From positions 62,001 through 126,000 of the forward strand of contig CANLEE010000011.1 of the NCBI GenBank assembly GCA_947489585.1: a stretch of DNA of 64,000 bases, written 5' to 3'. The translations under genes and the position numbers were made by a program. Positions within the stretch are counted from its first letter, which is position 1. Each line of letters begins with the position of its first letter. Under the pieces are notes generated by a model. That model was given only the letters and a program-made list of their open reading frames with translations. It searched no databases and was not told the origin of the DNA. This stretch comes from an uncultured Psychroserpens sp. Lineage in GTDB: Bacteria; Bacteroidota; Bacteroidia; Flavobacteriales; Flavobacteriaceae. Below, piece by piece: positions 1 through 9,332 of this stretch.

Positions 1-294
1 TTTATTAGCACTCCTAAAAGCGAAAACTCAATAAATCAAAAATACTATTCAAAGTTAATCGGTGAATATCAAGGCGGTAATATACATATAACAATTACCT
101 TAGAAAATGGTGTATTATTTGGGCAAATACGATCTAAAGGAGGCAAAATAGAATTAACGCTTCTTAAAGACAACATTTTTAAAGTAGGTGATATTAATGA
201 GCGTATTGAATTTGTGTTTAACAAAAAAGGGGATGTAATTCAGCTCATTGGAATAGATTCACCAATGGAACTCACTAAAGTATCGAGTAACTAA
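1..294 (+). CDS. C-terminal fragment of a hypothetical protein, 5' end outside window
   Basis: Frame 1 is open from base 1 to TAA at 292-294 (..GDVIQLIGIDSPMELTKVSSN*). Resembles the C-terminal beta-rich domain often appended to serine hydrolases (DUF3471-like), tentative. Confidence 0.55.
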   Translation, partial: FISTPKSENSINQKYYSKLIGEYQGGNIHITITLENGVLFGQIRSKGGKIELTLLKDNIFKVGDINERIEFVFNKKGDVIQLIGIDSPMELTKVSSN

Positions 295-463
295 TAACAC
301 GTTGCTGATAAACGCTCATAATTATTTTTTGTTTCTGTATACTAGCAAAGTTTGAAGGAATTCCCTTTGGTTCATTTTCTTTTGTTAACTTAGTTCTTGC
401 CAATGTAATACACTAGAGAAATGAACTTGGTAAAGACAAGTATTAAAGCTTGGGAAAATAATC

Positions 464-877
464 ATGGAAAAACATTTTAAACTTTCTGATTCTGAATTTC
501 AGCAAAAATTCATTACCTGTGAATTAAATCCATCCTATTTTACTCACGAGGCACACTTGAGGTTGGCATGGATTAATATCAACGAAAATGGAATTGAACA
601 AGCAGAAAAAAACATTCAAACCCAATTACAGAAGTTTGTAGAATTTGTTGAAGCAAAAGATAAATACAATACAACTTTGACTTTGGCAGCTACAAAAGCA
701 GTATATCATTTCATGCTCAAATCGAACGCTGACAATTTCAAAGACTTTATAACTGAATTTCCACGACTAAAATATAATTTTAGAGAATTAATGGATTGTC
801 ATTATGGATTTGATATTTATAATTCGAATCAAGCCAAAACAGAATTTTTAGAACCTGATTTAATTCCATTTGACTGA
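464..877 (+). CDS. Conserved hypothetical protein with F..C.L....F.H..HLRLAW motif
   Basis: 137-aa ORF; motif FITCELNPSYFTHEAHLRLAW resembles an uncharacterised family seen in many bacteria. Confidence 0.75.
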   Translation: MEKHFKLSDSEFQQKFITCELNPSYFTHEAHLRLAWININENGIEQAEKNIQTQLQKFVEFVEAKDKYNTTLTLAATKAVYHFMLKSNADNFKDFITEFPRLKYNFRELMDCHYGFDIYNSNQAKTEFLEPDLIPFD

Positions 878-899
878 ATAAATAGATTGCAAAAGAAAC

Positions 900-917
900 T
901 CTGAGCATAAGCTCAGA
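900..917. other. Intergenic hairpin TCTGAGC-ATAA-GCTCAGA
   Basis: Perfect 7-bp stem with 4-nt loop just after the stop at 877; no strong U-tract. Confidence 0.5.
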
Positions 918-940
918 ATTTAAAAAGAAATTCAAATGCC

Positions 941-1483
941 ATGAAACATAAACTTATTCTAACAACCATTATACTGTTTAGTTTGTCTATATCACCTCTG
1001 TTTGCACAACAGAATAGCTTTATTAAGGAGTATTTAGAGCGATTTGAAAATTCTCGAAAGTATTTAATTCTTGTTGCAGAAATGATGCCTGAAGATAAGT
1101 ATGAATATCAAGCTACGCCTGAATCTTTGACCTTTGCTGAAAATTTAATGCACATAGGCTATGCAATAGATTGGCATAGTCAATCATTATTAGGTGGGCG
1201 AGAATCCAGAGATTGGAAAACCGACACCATCTATAAGGTTGCCAGCAAATCTAAAGAAGAAATGATTGCTACAATTGACAAAACATTTGATGAAGCAATA
1301 CACTTAATTAAAGAATTCGATACGGCCCAATTTGATGACGAACTAGACTATTTTGGATTGAATAGAACTAAGCGGCAAATTTTTTTATTACTAGCTGACC
1401 ATATTACACACCACAGAGGACAAATGCTAGTGTATATGAGATTAAATGGTCTTGTACCACCCAGATACGTTTTATTTCAATAA
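941..1483 (+). CDS. DinB family protein, secreted
   Basis: Signal peptide, then DinB/DUF1572-like helical pattern with HIGYAIDWH and DHITHHRGQMLVYMRLNG. Confidence 0.85.
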   Translation: MKHKLILTTIILFSLSISPLFAQQNSFIKEYLERFENSRKYLILVAEMMPEDKYEYQATPESLTFAENLMHIGYAIDWHSQSLLGGRESRDWKTDTIYKVASKSKEEMIATIDKTFDEAIHLIKEFDTAQFDDELDYFGLNRTKRQIFLLLADHITHHRGQMLVYMRLNGLVPPRYVLFQ

Positions 1484-1494
1484 CTTAAACGGAA

Positions 1495-1995
1495 TTGAAT
1501 ACTATAAGCATGAAATTAAAGACGACTTCTTTAATAATTATTCTTCTAATTGGAATTGATTCCTTTTCACAATCCAATGCTGTAGATGATACAACTAATT
1601 GGAAACTATATATAGACAAAACTATTGGTTACTCTGTCGAATATCCTAAAAACTGGATTGCAAAAGGTGCAAAAGGAGGCTTTATGTGTGGCAAAGAAAG
1701 TGGTTTCAAAAACGCCGAATGGTTGATTTGGCTTAGTAAACCAGAAAACACAGAAAGAATAGATTTCATATTCAACCAAGATGGATTATATGATGGCTAT
1801 GATATCATAGAAACCCCAATTTCAATTAATGGAACTGATGGCGTTCATTCTGTAATAACTCATAAAAAAAAACCAAATGAATACATTGAATTTATTGTTA
1901 TAAAAACAACATCATTTTGGTATCAGATTGTAAATAATGGAGTTAAAGATGAGCGTTTTAAAAAGTTTTACAAAAGCTTTAAAATAATAAATTAA
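1495..1995 (+). CDS. Secreted hypothetical protein (PsbP/DUF-like)
   Basis: 166-aa ORF with signal peptide; YSVEYPKNW motif typical of PsbP-like lipocalin-type proteins. Start may be 1510. Confidence 0.7.
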   Translation: MNTISMKLKTTSLIIILLIGIDSFSQSNAVDDTTNWKLYIDKTIGYSVEYPKNWIAKGAKGGFMCGKESGFKNAEWLIWLSKPENTERIDFIFNQDGLYDGYDIIETPISINGTDGVHSVITHKKKPNEYIEFIVIKTTSFWYQIVNNGVKDERFKKFYKSFKIIN

Positions 1996-2050
1996 TTGGT
2001 GTACAGCAGTTATAATTCTTGATAATTAATGTCTAACCTTATCTTAAATT

Positions 2051-2494
2051 ATGAAACTAAATAGATTACAATTTTCAATTGATATTAAGGCAGAGAAAAC
2101 TAAAATCTGGAATGCTCTTTGGGACGATAACTCCTATCGTGATTGGGCTAGTGTGTTTTTTGAAGGCTCTTATGCTATTGCTGATAATTGGAAAGAAGGC
2201 AGTAAGGTATTATTTCTTTCTCCAGATCAAAGCGGTATCTACAGTAGCATAGAAACACATATCCCAAATAAAACGATTATCTTTAAACATATTGGAAAGG
2301 TGCTAAAAGGAAAAGAACAACCCATTGATGATGAAGCAAGAACTTGGTCAGGAGCTATAGAAATTTATTCACTTACGGAAGGAAAAGATTGTAACATCCT
2401 TACTGTTGAAATAGATGTCCTTGAAGAGCATCTGGATTTTATGACAACCACATTCCCAAAAGCGTTAGAAAAGATTAAAAACAATTGCAGCTAA
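2051..2494 (+). CDS. SRPBCC / AHSA1-type domain protein
   Basis: Bet v1-like pattern: FSIDIKAEKTKIWNALWDDNSYRDWAS ... FPKALEKIKN. Confidence 0.85.
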   Translation: MKLNRLQFSIDIKAEKTKIWNALWDDNSYRDWASVFFEGSYAIADNWKEGSKVLFLSPDQSGIYSSIETHIPNKTIIFKHIGKVLKGKEQPIDDEARTWSGAIEIYSLTEGKDCNILTVEIDVLEEHLDFMTTTFPKALEKIKNNCS

Positions 2495-2698
2495 GCAACA
2501 TACATAATTAGATATCGGTTACTTTGTAAATACTGATAGTTATGCCATTACAAATTAGAAAACTGAAATAACAAAACCGACCTAAACCATGAGAGTACTA
2601 TTTACAATTATTACATGCATATCATCAAACTACAAGCAAATAGCTTTCGAAACTTTTACTGTTAAATTTTCATACTACATCAAATACGCCATTAAACA

Positions 2699-3040
2699 AT
2701 GACAGTTACAAACTTCAATAACAAACGGTTTTCTTTAGTTGAAAATTCTGAAAATGGTAAAGTTAATTCTGATACTGTTTTTGATTACAAACAGGATGGA
2801 AATTTAGTCACAGCCGATTATTTTGGAGGTACAGTAAAATATGGTAAAATTATAGCAATCCATAAAGGTAACCACTTAGATATGCGCTATCAATGTGTCA
2901 CTATTGATAATGAATTAAAGACTGGAAAAGCCATCGCTAAAATATCACAACGTCAAGATGGCAAACTACAATTAAGCCTCAATTGGGAATGGTTAGATAG
3001 TACTAAAGAAAGTGGAACTTCAGAATATATTGAAAACTAA
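2699..3040 (+). CDS. Small conserved hypothetical protein
   Basis: 113-aa ORF of a family of small beta-rich proteins; I recall that automated annotations often label it N-acetylglutamate synthase, which the sequence does not support. Confidence 0.65.
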   Translation: MTVTNFNNKRFSLVENSENGKVNSDTVFDYKQDGNLVTADYFGGTVKYGKIIAIHKGNHLDMRYQCVTIDNELKTGKAIAKISQRQDGKLQLSLNWEWLDSTKESGTSEYIEN

Positions 3041-3902
3041 AACAACCATAGGTATATTAGGCGTTGGAGCCATAGGAACGGTTATCGCATACCATTTGCA
3101 ACAGCTTACATTACATGAATTGTTTTATTTCAGCAGAACAAAAAAAGATAGCTTAAACCTTATCATAGATCATGCGACTATTAAAATCCCAGTTGGTATT
3201 CAAACCAAAACTATAACACCTAAAACACTAGATTGGTTAATTATTTGTCTTAAAGAGCATCAATATCAACAAGCGCAGCATTGGTTTTCTGAGCTTATTT
3301 CCGCAGAAACGAAAATCGTAGTCATTAGAAATGGACTCAACTTAAAAACACCCATGTTAGTGTATGTTTCAGAAGATCAAATTTTAGAATGTATGATCGA
3401 TTGCCCAACCCAATTACTCAAAAATGGTTACTATCAATCACAACTTAATCCTCAATTAACAGTCCCAAAAAGTGACTTGGCATTTCATTTTGAATCACTA
3501 TTAAGCACAAGCAATATTCTCATCAATCAAGTAGCAGACTTTAAAACCGAAAGCTGGAAAAAACTCTGCGAAAGTGCCGCACTTGGTGCTATTCTTTGTT
3601 TGCATAATGATACCTGTAGAATTTTTAAAGATCTTAGTATTCGAAATGATTATAGCAACTTATTGAACGAAAGCATTCAAGTTGCAAAAGCTGATGGTGC
3701 AAAAATTGAGGAAGATTTTACTGAAAAAATGCTTTTTAAACTCATGCAATATCCAGAAACAAAAGGAAGTTCGATGCTAACCGATTTCCAAAACGGAAAG
3801 CCCACTGAACTAGGTGCAAAAAATGGAATCATCTCACAATTAGGAAAGCAGTATGGTGTGCATACACCAATTAATAATAAAGTAATTAAATTACTATCTT
3901 GA
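3012..3902 (+). CDS. 2-dehydropantoate 2-reductase family protein (ApbA/PanE)
   Basis: Rossmann motif IGILGVGAIGTVIAYHL and C-terminal helical domain (KGSSMLTDFQNGKPTELGAKNG). GTG start at 3012 or TTG at 3030. Confidence 0.85.
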   Translation: MELQNILKTKTTIGILGVGAIGTVIAYHLQQLTLHELFYFSRTKKDSLNLIIDHATIKIPVGIQTKTITPKTLDWLIICLKEHQYQQAQHWFSELISAETKIVVIRNGLNLKTPMLVYVSEDQILECMIDCPTQLLKNGYYQSQLNPQLTVPKSDLAFHFESLLSTSNILINQVADFKTESWKKLCESAALGAILCLHNDTCRIFKDLSIRNDYSNLLNESIQVAKADGAKIEEDFTEKMLFKLMQYPETKGSSMLTDFQNGKPTELGAKNGIISQLGKQYGVHTPINNKVIKLLS

Positions 3903-3931
3903 AACTCTAATCTTACCATTTAAAACCAATT

Positions 3932-4462
3932 ATGACAAAACGCGATTTCTTTCGAATTATCATTAAACTTTTTGCTCTATATTCACTTATCTTGACGGTG
4001 TTTTATTGGATTCCATCCAACTACATATATACTATATATGGCTTTGAGTTACTCCCTATTATTGGACTCCTAATTATGACCTTACTAGCCTTTTTATTTT
4101 ATATTCTAATAATAAAATATACAGACACCATTATCGATTTTATAAAAATTGACAAAGGGTTTGATGATGAAATATTGGTTTTGGGTAATCTTACGGTAAG
4201 TCAAATTTTTATTATTGGAATTATAGTACTTGGAGGTTATTTATTTATAACACATTTAGTTGATTTTATGCAATACACATTTTTAGCATTTAAAGATCAG
4301 GTTTCGAGAAAAGATAGTGGTTTTTTAATCAATGAACAGTTTGGTTCAACAGAAGATTACTTTAATTGGTCATATTCAGCAATTAATACCGTTTTGGGGT
4401 ATTTACTCATAAGCAATAATGGTAGGCTAGCAAAGTGGTTAGATAAAAAAAGCACGACTTAA
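3932..4462 (+). CDS. Hypothetical multi-pass membrane protein
   Basis: 176-aa ORF with about 4 hydrophobic segments. Confidence 0.75.
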   Translation: MTKRDFFRIIIKLFALYSLILTVFYWIPSNYIYTIYGFELLPIIGLLIMTLLAFLFYILIIKYTDTIIDFIKIDKGFDDEILVLGNLTVSQIFIIGIIVLGGYLFITHLVDFMQYTFLAFKDQVSRKDSGFLINEQFGSTEDYFNWSYSAINTVLGYLLISNNGRLAKWLDKKSTT

Positions 4463-4480
4463 TATCGTGCTTTTCTTTTT
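4445..4480. terminator. Bidirectional intrinsic terminator overlapping the upstream stop codon
   Basis: AGCACGA-N7-TCGTGCT stem (4451-4471) flanked by A-run on the left and T-run on the right, between convergent genes. Confidence 0.85.
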
Positions 4481-4499
4481 AATATATTATTAGTAGTAA

Positions 4500-5972
4500 C
4501 TATCTCGAATAATTAGGTGCTTCTTTTGTAATGGTCACATCATGTGGATGGCTTTCATTAATACCAGAAGACGTAATTTTTACAAAACGCCCTGTCTCTT
4601 TTAAAGTATCAATATCTTTAGCACCACAATAGCCCATTCCTGCTCGCAAACCTCCAACAAACTGATGGATACTTTCTACCAACTCACCTTTGTATGGGAC
4701 ACGTCCTACAATGCCTTCGGGAACTAATTTTTTAATATCATCTTCAACATCTTGAAAATAACGATCCTTACTTCCTTGTTTCATCGCTTCTACAGAACCC
4801 ATTCCTCTATACGATTTAAACTTACGACCTTCATATATAATCGTTTCTCCAGGACTTTCTTTTGTTCCTGCTAACAAAGAACCTAACATCACACTATCTG
4901 CTCCAGCAGCAATAGCTTTTGGAATATCTCCTGTATAACGAATTCCTCCATCTGCAATAACTGGAACGCCAGTTCCTTTAATTGCTGCAGCAACTTCTAA
5001 TACTGCGGAAAACTGCGGAAATCCAACACCAGCTACAACTCTAGTCGTACAAATAGAACCAGGACCAATACCTACTTTTACAGCATCTGCACCAGCATCA
5101 ACCAAATATTTAGCAGCTTCGCCTGTAGCTATATTTCCTACGATAACTTCAAGGTTAGGAAATTTTTCTTTGATTGCTTTTAAGACCTTAACCACACCTT
5201 TGGTATGGCCATGCGCTGTATCAATAATTACAGCATCTACGCCAGATTTCACCAGAGCCGAAGCACGATCAACGGCATCGCCTGTAACACCAATAGCAGC
5301 CGCAACACGCAATCTACCGTAAGTGTCCTTATTTGCAAATGGTTTTTGAGTCACCTTTGTAATATCTCTAAATGTGATGAGTCCTACTAACTTGTAATTA
5401 TCATCTACAATAAGTAGTTTTTCAATTTTGTTTTGCTGAAGAATTTTCTCTGCATCTTTCAATGAAGTACCAACAGCAGCTGTTACTAAGTTTTCAGAAG
5501 TCATAACCTCAATAATTGGTCGATCATTCTCATGCTCAAAACGCAAATCTCTATTTGTAACAATCCCTTTTAATGTACCATTATCATCAACGATAGGAAT
5601 TCCGCCAATGCTGTATTCAGCCATATGTTGCTTAGCATCTATAACTTTAGCTGTTAATGGTAGGGTTACGGGGTCGATAATCATACCACTTTCAGCACGT
5701 TTAACCTTACGCACTTTTTCTGCTTGTTGATCGATGGTCATATTCTTGTGAAGCACACCAATACCACCTTCTTGTGCCATGGCAATCGCCATTTTACTTT
5801 CGGTAACCGTATCCATAGCTGCAGAAACCACAGGAATATTAATGGTAATGTTACGCGTGAATTTAGTTTGAATATTAACTTCTCTTGGGAGGACTTCAGA
5901 AAATGCTGGAACTAAGAGTACGTCGTCATAAGTAAGACCTTCTCCAACAATTTTATTTTCGTGTGCTGTCAT
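4500..5972 (-). CDS. guaB: IMP dehydrogenase
   Basis: 490 aa; CBS domains, GPGSICTTR active-site loop, [34 protein letters not shown]. Confidence 0.98.
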   Translation of the reverse strand: MTAHENKIVGEGLTYDDVLLVPAFSEVLPREVNIQTKFTRNITINIPVVSAAMDTVTESKMAIAMAQEGGIGVLHKNMTIDQQAEKVRKVKRAESGMIIDPVTLPLTAKVIDAKQHMAEYSIGGIPIVDDNGTLKGIVTNRDLRFEHENDRPIIEVMTSENLVTAAVGTSLKDAEKILQQNKIEKLLIVDDNYKLVGLITFRDITKVTQKPFANKDTYGRLRVAAAIGVTGDAVDRASALVKSGVDAVIIDTAHGHTKGVVKVLKAIKEKFPNLEVIVGNIATGEAAKYLVDAGADAVKVGIGPGSICTTRVVAGVGFPQFSAVLEVAAAIKGTGVPVIADGGIRYTGDIPKAIAAGADSVMLGSLLAGTKESPGETIIYEGRKFKSYRGMGSVEAMKQGSKDRYFQDVEDDIKKLVPEGIVGRVPYKGELVESIHQFVGGLRAGMGYCGAKDIDTLKETGRFVKITSSGINESHPHDVTITKEAPNYSR

Positions 5973-5973
5973 G

Positions 5974-5997
5974 ATGCAATTACAGTTATAATTGCAT
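5974..5997. promoter_or_regulatory. Inverted repeat adjacent to the guaB start codon
   Basis: ATGCAATT-N8-AATTGCAT, one base from the guaB ATG. Confidence 0.45.
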
Positions 5998-6083
5998 GCA
6001 AATATACGATATAATTAAGGAATAGTATTAAGACTATATGAAATCTTTAATCGAATGTTTCTGAAGATAAAAAATGAACTCGA

Positions 6084-6227
6084 TTAAAGTCTAGGACAAC
6101 GCTTACAATTTGTCTTTCCGCTCTTCTTGTATTTTTTACAACACTTCGATTTCTTATTGATCTCACAATAAAAGACACACGACGTTATGATTACGGGAGA
6201 ATTTTCTATAGTTATTTCGTCTTTCAT
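6084..6227 (-). CDS. Cys-rich microprotein (47 aa), absent from the ORF track
   Basis: Reverse-strand ORF MKDEITIENSPVIITSCVFYCEINKKSKCCKKYKKSGKTNCKRCPRL*, six Cys and a basic C-terminus. Confidence 0.7.
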   Translation of the reverse strand: MKDEITIENSPVIITSCVFYCEINKKSKCCKKYKKSGKTNCKRCPRL

Positions 6228-6303
6228 TATTTTAATTTATTCTAAATAAATACAAATTTACAAAAAAAAGACGTCTTAATTCATAGAGTTATTAACAGAT
6301 TAG

Positions 6304-6807
6304 CTATTCTTTTTCCTGAGCAGCTGCAATGGCATTTATGTCACGATCAAATAAGTAATGTCCAGATTTATCAGAACCAATAATATTCAATTTGTCTAGT
6401 AGCGTTCTTGCCATAGCTTCTTCTTCAAGTTGCTCTGTCACATACCATTGCATAAAATTATGAACATTATAATCTTTGTGTTCTAAACACTCATAAATCA
6501 CATGATTGATTTGTTCGGTCACAAACATTTCACTCTCTAAAAATTGTTCAAAAAGTTCATTTAGACCTTGATAAGAATCTTTAGGTTTGTCTAAAGCTGA
6601 GACAATAACCTTACCTCCTCTTTCATTTACAAATTTAACGAGCTTTGTCATATGTAAGCGCTCTTCTTCAGATTGACTATAAAAGAAATCGGCTACACCA
6701 TTATAACCTTCGGCATCAGCCCAAGAAGCCATTGCTAAATATTGCAATGAAGCCTGAGCTTCATATTTGATTTGATTATTTAATAAGTTTTCAATTGTAG
6801 CATTCAT
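6304..6807 (-). CDS. ftnA: Ferritin, non-heme
   Basis: 167 aa; NNQIKYEAQASLQYLAMASWAD, EEERLHM, HNFMQWYVTEQLEEEA. Confidence 0.95.
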   Translation of the reverse strand: MNATIENLLNNQIKYEAQASLQYLAMASWADAEGYNGVADFFYSQSEEERLHMTKLVKFVNERGGKVIVSALDKPKDSYQGLNELFEQFLESEMFVTEQINHVIYECLEHKDYNVHNFMQWYVTEQLEEEAMARTLLDKLNIIGSDKSGHYLFDRDINAIAAAQEKE

Positions 6808-6832
6808 AGGTTTATACTTTTTACGAAGATAG

Positions 6833-7339
6833 TTATTTATGCAATACCTCTTTTCTAGATTTGAATAATTGATATAAGATTATCATAATCGAAACAGAAT
6901 AAGTTAACGTCATTAAAGTTCCTGATATCATCACAATATATTTCATCCAAATTAGTCCTTTCCACAAAAAATAGAGCCCTCCAAAAGTGAGCAATACAGA
7001 AATAAACGGTTCAACAATTAATAGTATTTTTAATTTTTTGGAAAGTTTCGTAGTGCACAAAATTAAACCTACAAGAAAGAAAATAATAGACATGGATAAA
7101 ATATGTCCATGCACAAGCGTAAGCATTTGTTGCTCATTCTTTTTAAATTTCATTACAGTGGCATCCTCATCTGCTTCATTACCTAAATATTGTTCTTCAA
7201 TACCATTTGGATTAACAGAAGATGTTTCGCCTACAAATAATAAGCCTGTGTAAAACCCAATGCTTAATACAATTGTAAAAGCTGCTATTAGTAGTTTTAT
7301 TTCCTTCGGAAATGTATAAAGCATTCCATTAAGCTGCAT
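6833..7339 (-). CDS. Small membrane protein, 4 predicted TM segments
   Basis: 168 aa; hydrophobic segments including LTLVHGHILSMSIIFFLVGLIL; 1-bp overlap with the FMN-binding gene. Confidence 0.8.
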   Translation of the reverse strand: MQLNGMLYTFPKEIKLLIAAFTIVLSIGFYTGLLFVGETSSVNPNGIEEQYLGNEADEDATVMKFKKNEQQMLTLVHGHILSMSIIFFLVGLILCTTKLSKKLKILLIVEPFISVLLTFGGLYFLWKGLIWMKYIVMISGTLMTLTYSVSIMIILYQLFKSRKEVLHK

Positions 7340-7866
7340 TATAAAATATTTTTAGATTGAAGGATATTTAATGATCGTAATAAATCATTTATGGCTGTTG
7401 TCATCGAACGAACAGAAATCGTAGCACCAGCTATGGCTACAATATCTTGCGGATAGTTAATTTCATTTTCTGGTGTTTTACCTACAAACTGTTTTAACCA
7501 GCGCTTGCTTCCTATCTCTCCGCCATATTCTTCTCTATAAATAAGAACTTTTGCTTTTTTAACACTTAAATCTGAGTCTAATAAAATTAAATAATCAAAC
7601 TGCGCAGTTTTACTTGGTGCCTTTGAGATATAGGCAAAACCTAATTGGTTTTCTCCAGATGTGATTTGAAAAAAATTATCAACTCCAAATTTTGAGGGTA
7701 AGTTTTTTGCTTCTTTTTCAGGAATTTCAAAAGATATGAATTCAAAATCCTCAACATCATAAGTAGATTTAATTTCTTTATAAACCTTTTTTTCAATCTT
7801 CTTAGTAATACTAAAAGACAGAAAAGTACTTACTAAGATGAGCACTAAAAATTTTCTAAAATCCAT
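7339..7866 (-). CDS. FMN-binding domain protein (FMN_bind, RnfG/NqrC-like), extracytosolic
   Basis: N-terminal TM/signal; C-terminal AIAGATISVRSMTTAINDLL matches the covalent flavinylation motif of FMN_bind proteins. Confidence 0.85.
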   Translation of the reverse strand: MDFRKFLVLILVSTFLSFSITKKIEKKVYKEIKSTYDVEDFEFISFEIPEKEAKNLPSKFGVDNFFQITSGENQLGFAYISKAPSKTAQFDYLILLDSDLSVKKAKVLIYREEYGGEIGSKRWLKQFVGKTPENEINYPQDIVAIAGATISVRSMTTAINDLLRSLNILQSKNIL

Positions 7867-7914
7867 TCTGTAAAAATATTAATTATATTTCCGTTAAAGC
7901 AATTAAAATGCCAA

Positions 7915-7952
7915 ATAGCAAAAGTGAAATATGATATTTCGCCTTTTGCTAT
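7915..7952 (-). terminator. Hairpin downstream of porin gene
   Basis: ATAGCAAAAG ... CTTTTGCTAT 10-bp arms, extended inside by GAAAT/ATTTC. Confidence 0.65.
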
Positions 7953-7972
7953 AAAACACTTAAATATTATTT

Positions 7973-9157
7973 TTAGAACCAAACACCAATACCAAAGTTC
8001 AATCTATTTTGAACTTCACTATTCGATAAAGCATTACTTCTAAATTGATAATCCCCTTTTAGCACAACACCTGGCGCAATATGATAACTTAAGCCTGTTG
8101 TAACATCTGTTCTATTATATGCATCATTTCTCACTAAACCACCATCTGTATCTGCATGAGTATCATAATTTTCATATCGTACAAATGCAAATAATCGCTG
8201 GGCTTTGTCTTGGGTTAAGAGATTAAATGCAACTTCAGCATAGTATCCCATGAGTGCACTACCTAAATCACTATCTACAAGCTCATTATACTCATCGGTA
8301 TCACTTAAAGACGCGTAAATAAACTGTCCTCGTGCTGCAAATCTATTCATTGCATAACGTGCATCAAACCCTACCATACTAATACCAATATTTGCTCCAT
8401 CTAAATCTTCTACATCATCGGCTGCTTGAGTTTTTCCAAAATACCCAGATAATCCTAGACGTAACCCAGGAAAGCCATAATATTCTACTTTAGTTGAGAA
8501 TGTTGGACTATCAACAGTAGATTTAATTGCTTTTTGACGACCACCTCTTAAACCATTACTTCCTTTTAAAAACCCAGTTACTTCGCCGTCACTGTTTATG
8601 GTAGACTTGAATCCATTAAAGATATAGGCTTGATAAGAGATAGATTGTTCGGGAAAACGCCCAGTTACCCCAACTCCAATCTCTCTCCAGGTTGTAGGCA
8701 CAATGGCATTGTCAACTGCTGGTCGTTCAACTCCGTTAAACGTTGTAGGTTCGTGATATTCATTTACAATACCCATTGGAATAAGCATTAAACCACCTCG
8801 CAAACTAACATTGTCACCAACATTATAATTCACAAAAGCCTGTTCAACAAAAACTTCTTCAACGTGCTCCATTTCTAATTCTGTTACAAATTGTGTCTTA
8901 TCATTAAAACGGTACCCAAATAATAATACCAAGCGCTGTACATCCATTTCTCCGTTATCACCTTCCGGCTGGTTGTAAGTTATTTCTCCATAAGCACCAA
9001 CGGTAACAGCTTTTCCATAATTACCAGATAAAATACGTTGTGCTGCATTTAATTGTTGTTGCGGATTAAAAGTAATACTGTCTTGTGATGTAGGTGTGAC
9101 CTGAGCAAGAGCAGCTGTACATAATAAAGTTGTAAAAAAAATAAGTAATCTGTTCAT
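7973..9157 (-). CDS. Outer-membrane porin (OprO/P-like beta barrel)
   Basis: Signal peptide, alternating beta-strand pattern, C-terminal NRLNFGIGVWF ending in aromatic residue. Confidence 0.85.
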   Translation of the reverse strand: MNRLLIFFTTLLCTAALAQVTPTSQDSITFNPQQQLNAAQRILSGNYGKAVTVGAYGEITYNQPEGDNGEMDVQRLVLLFGYRFNDKTQFVTELEMEHVEEVFVEQAFVNYNVGDNVSLRGGLMLIPMGIVNEYHEPTTFNGVERPAVDNAIVPTTWREIGVGVTGRFPEQSISYQAYIFNGFKSTINSDGEVTGFLKGSNGLRGGRQKAIKSTVDSPTFSTKVEYYGFPGLRLGLSGYFGKTQAADDVEDLDGANIGISMVGFDARYAMNRFAARGQFIYASLSDTDEYNELVDSDLGSALMGYYAEVAFNLLTQDKAQRLFAFVRYENYDTHADTDGGLVRNDAYNRTDVTTGLSYHIAPGVVLKGDYQFRSNALSNSEVQNRLNFGIGVWF

Positions 9158-9332
9158 TTGTTTTTATTTAGACTGAATATAAATAGTTAATTGTTTCAGT
9201 TGGCAAATTTAAAACAGATATTTAATTGCACAAAGTTTATTTAGATTAATTTTAAATAAACTTTTTAACAACAAATTAACTTATTGGAAATGTGTGTTTT
9301 ATATAGTGTTAAATTTTAGAAAAACTATAAAA

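Noticed and set aside
2589-2702. 37-aa ORF MRVLFTIITCISSNYKQIAFETFTVKFSYYIKYAIKQ with ATGA overlap to the 2699 gene
   Set aside because: Possible leader peptide, but AT-rich composition and lack of recognisable features make chance equally likely.
3677-3919. Minus-strand 80-aa ORF overlapping panE-like gene
   Set aside because: Antisense to a well-supported reductase CDS.
5205-5915. Plus-strand ORFs antisense to guaB (5205..5390, 5724..5915)
   Set aside because: Fully inside a confidently assigned CDS on the other strand; compositions look non-protein-like.
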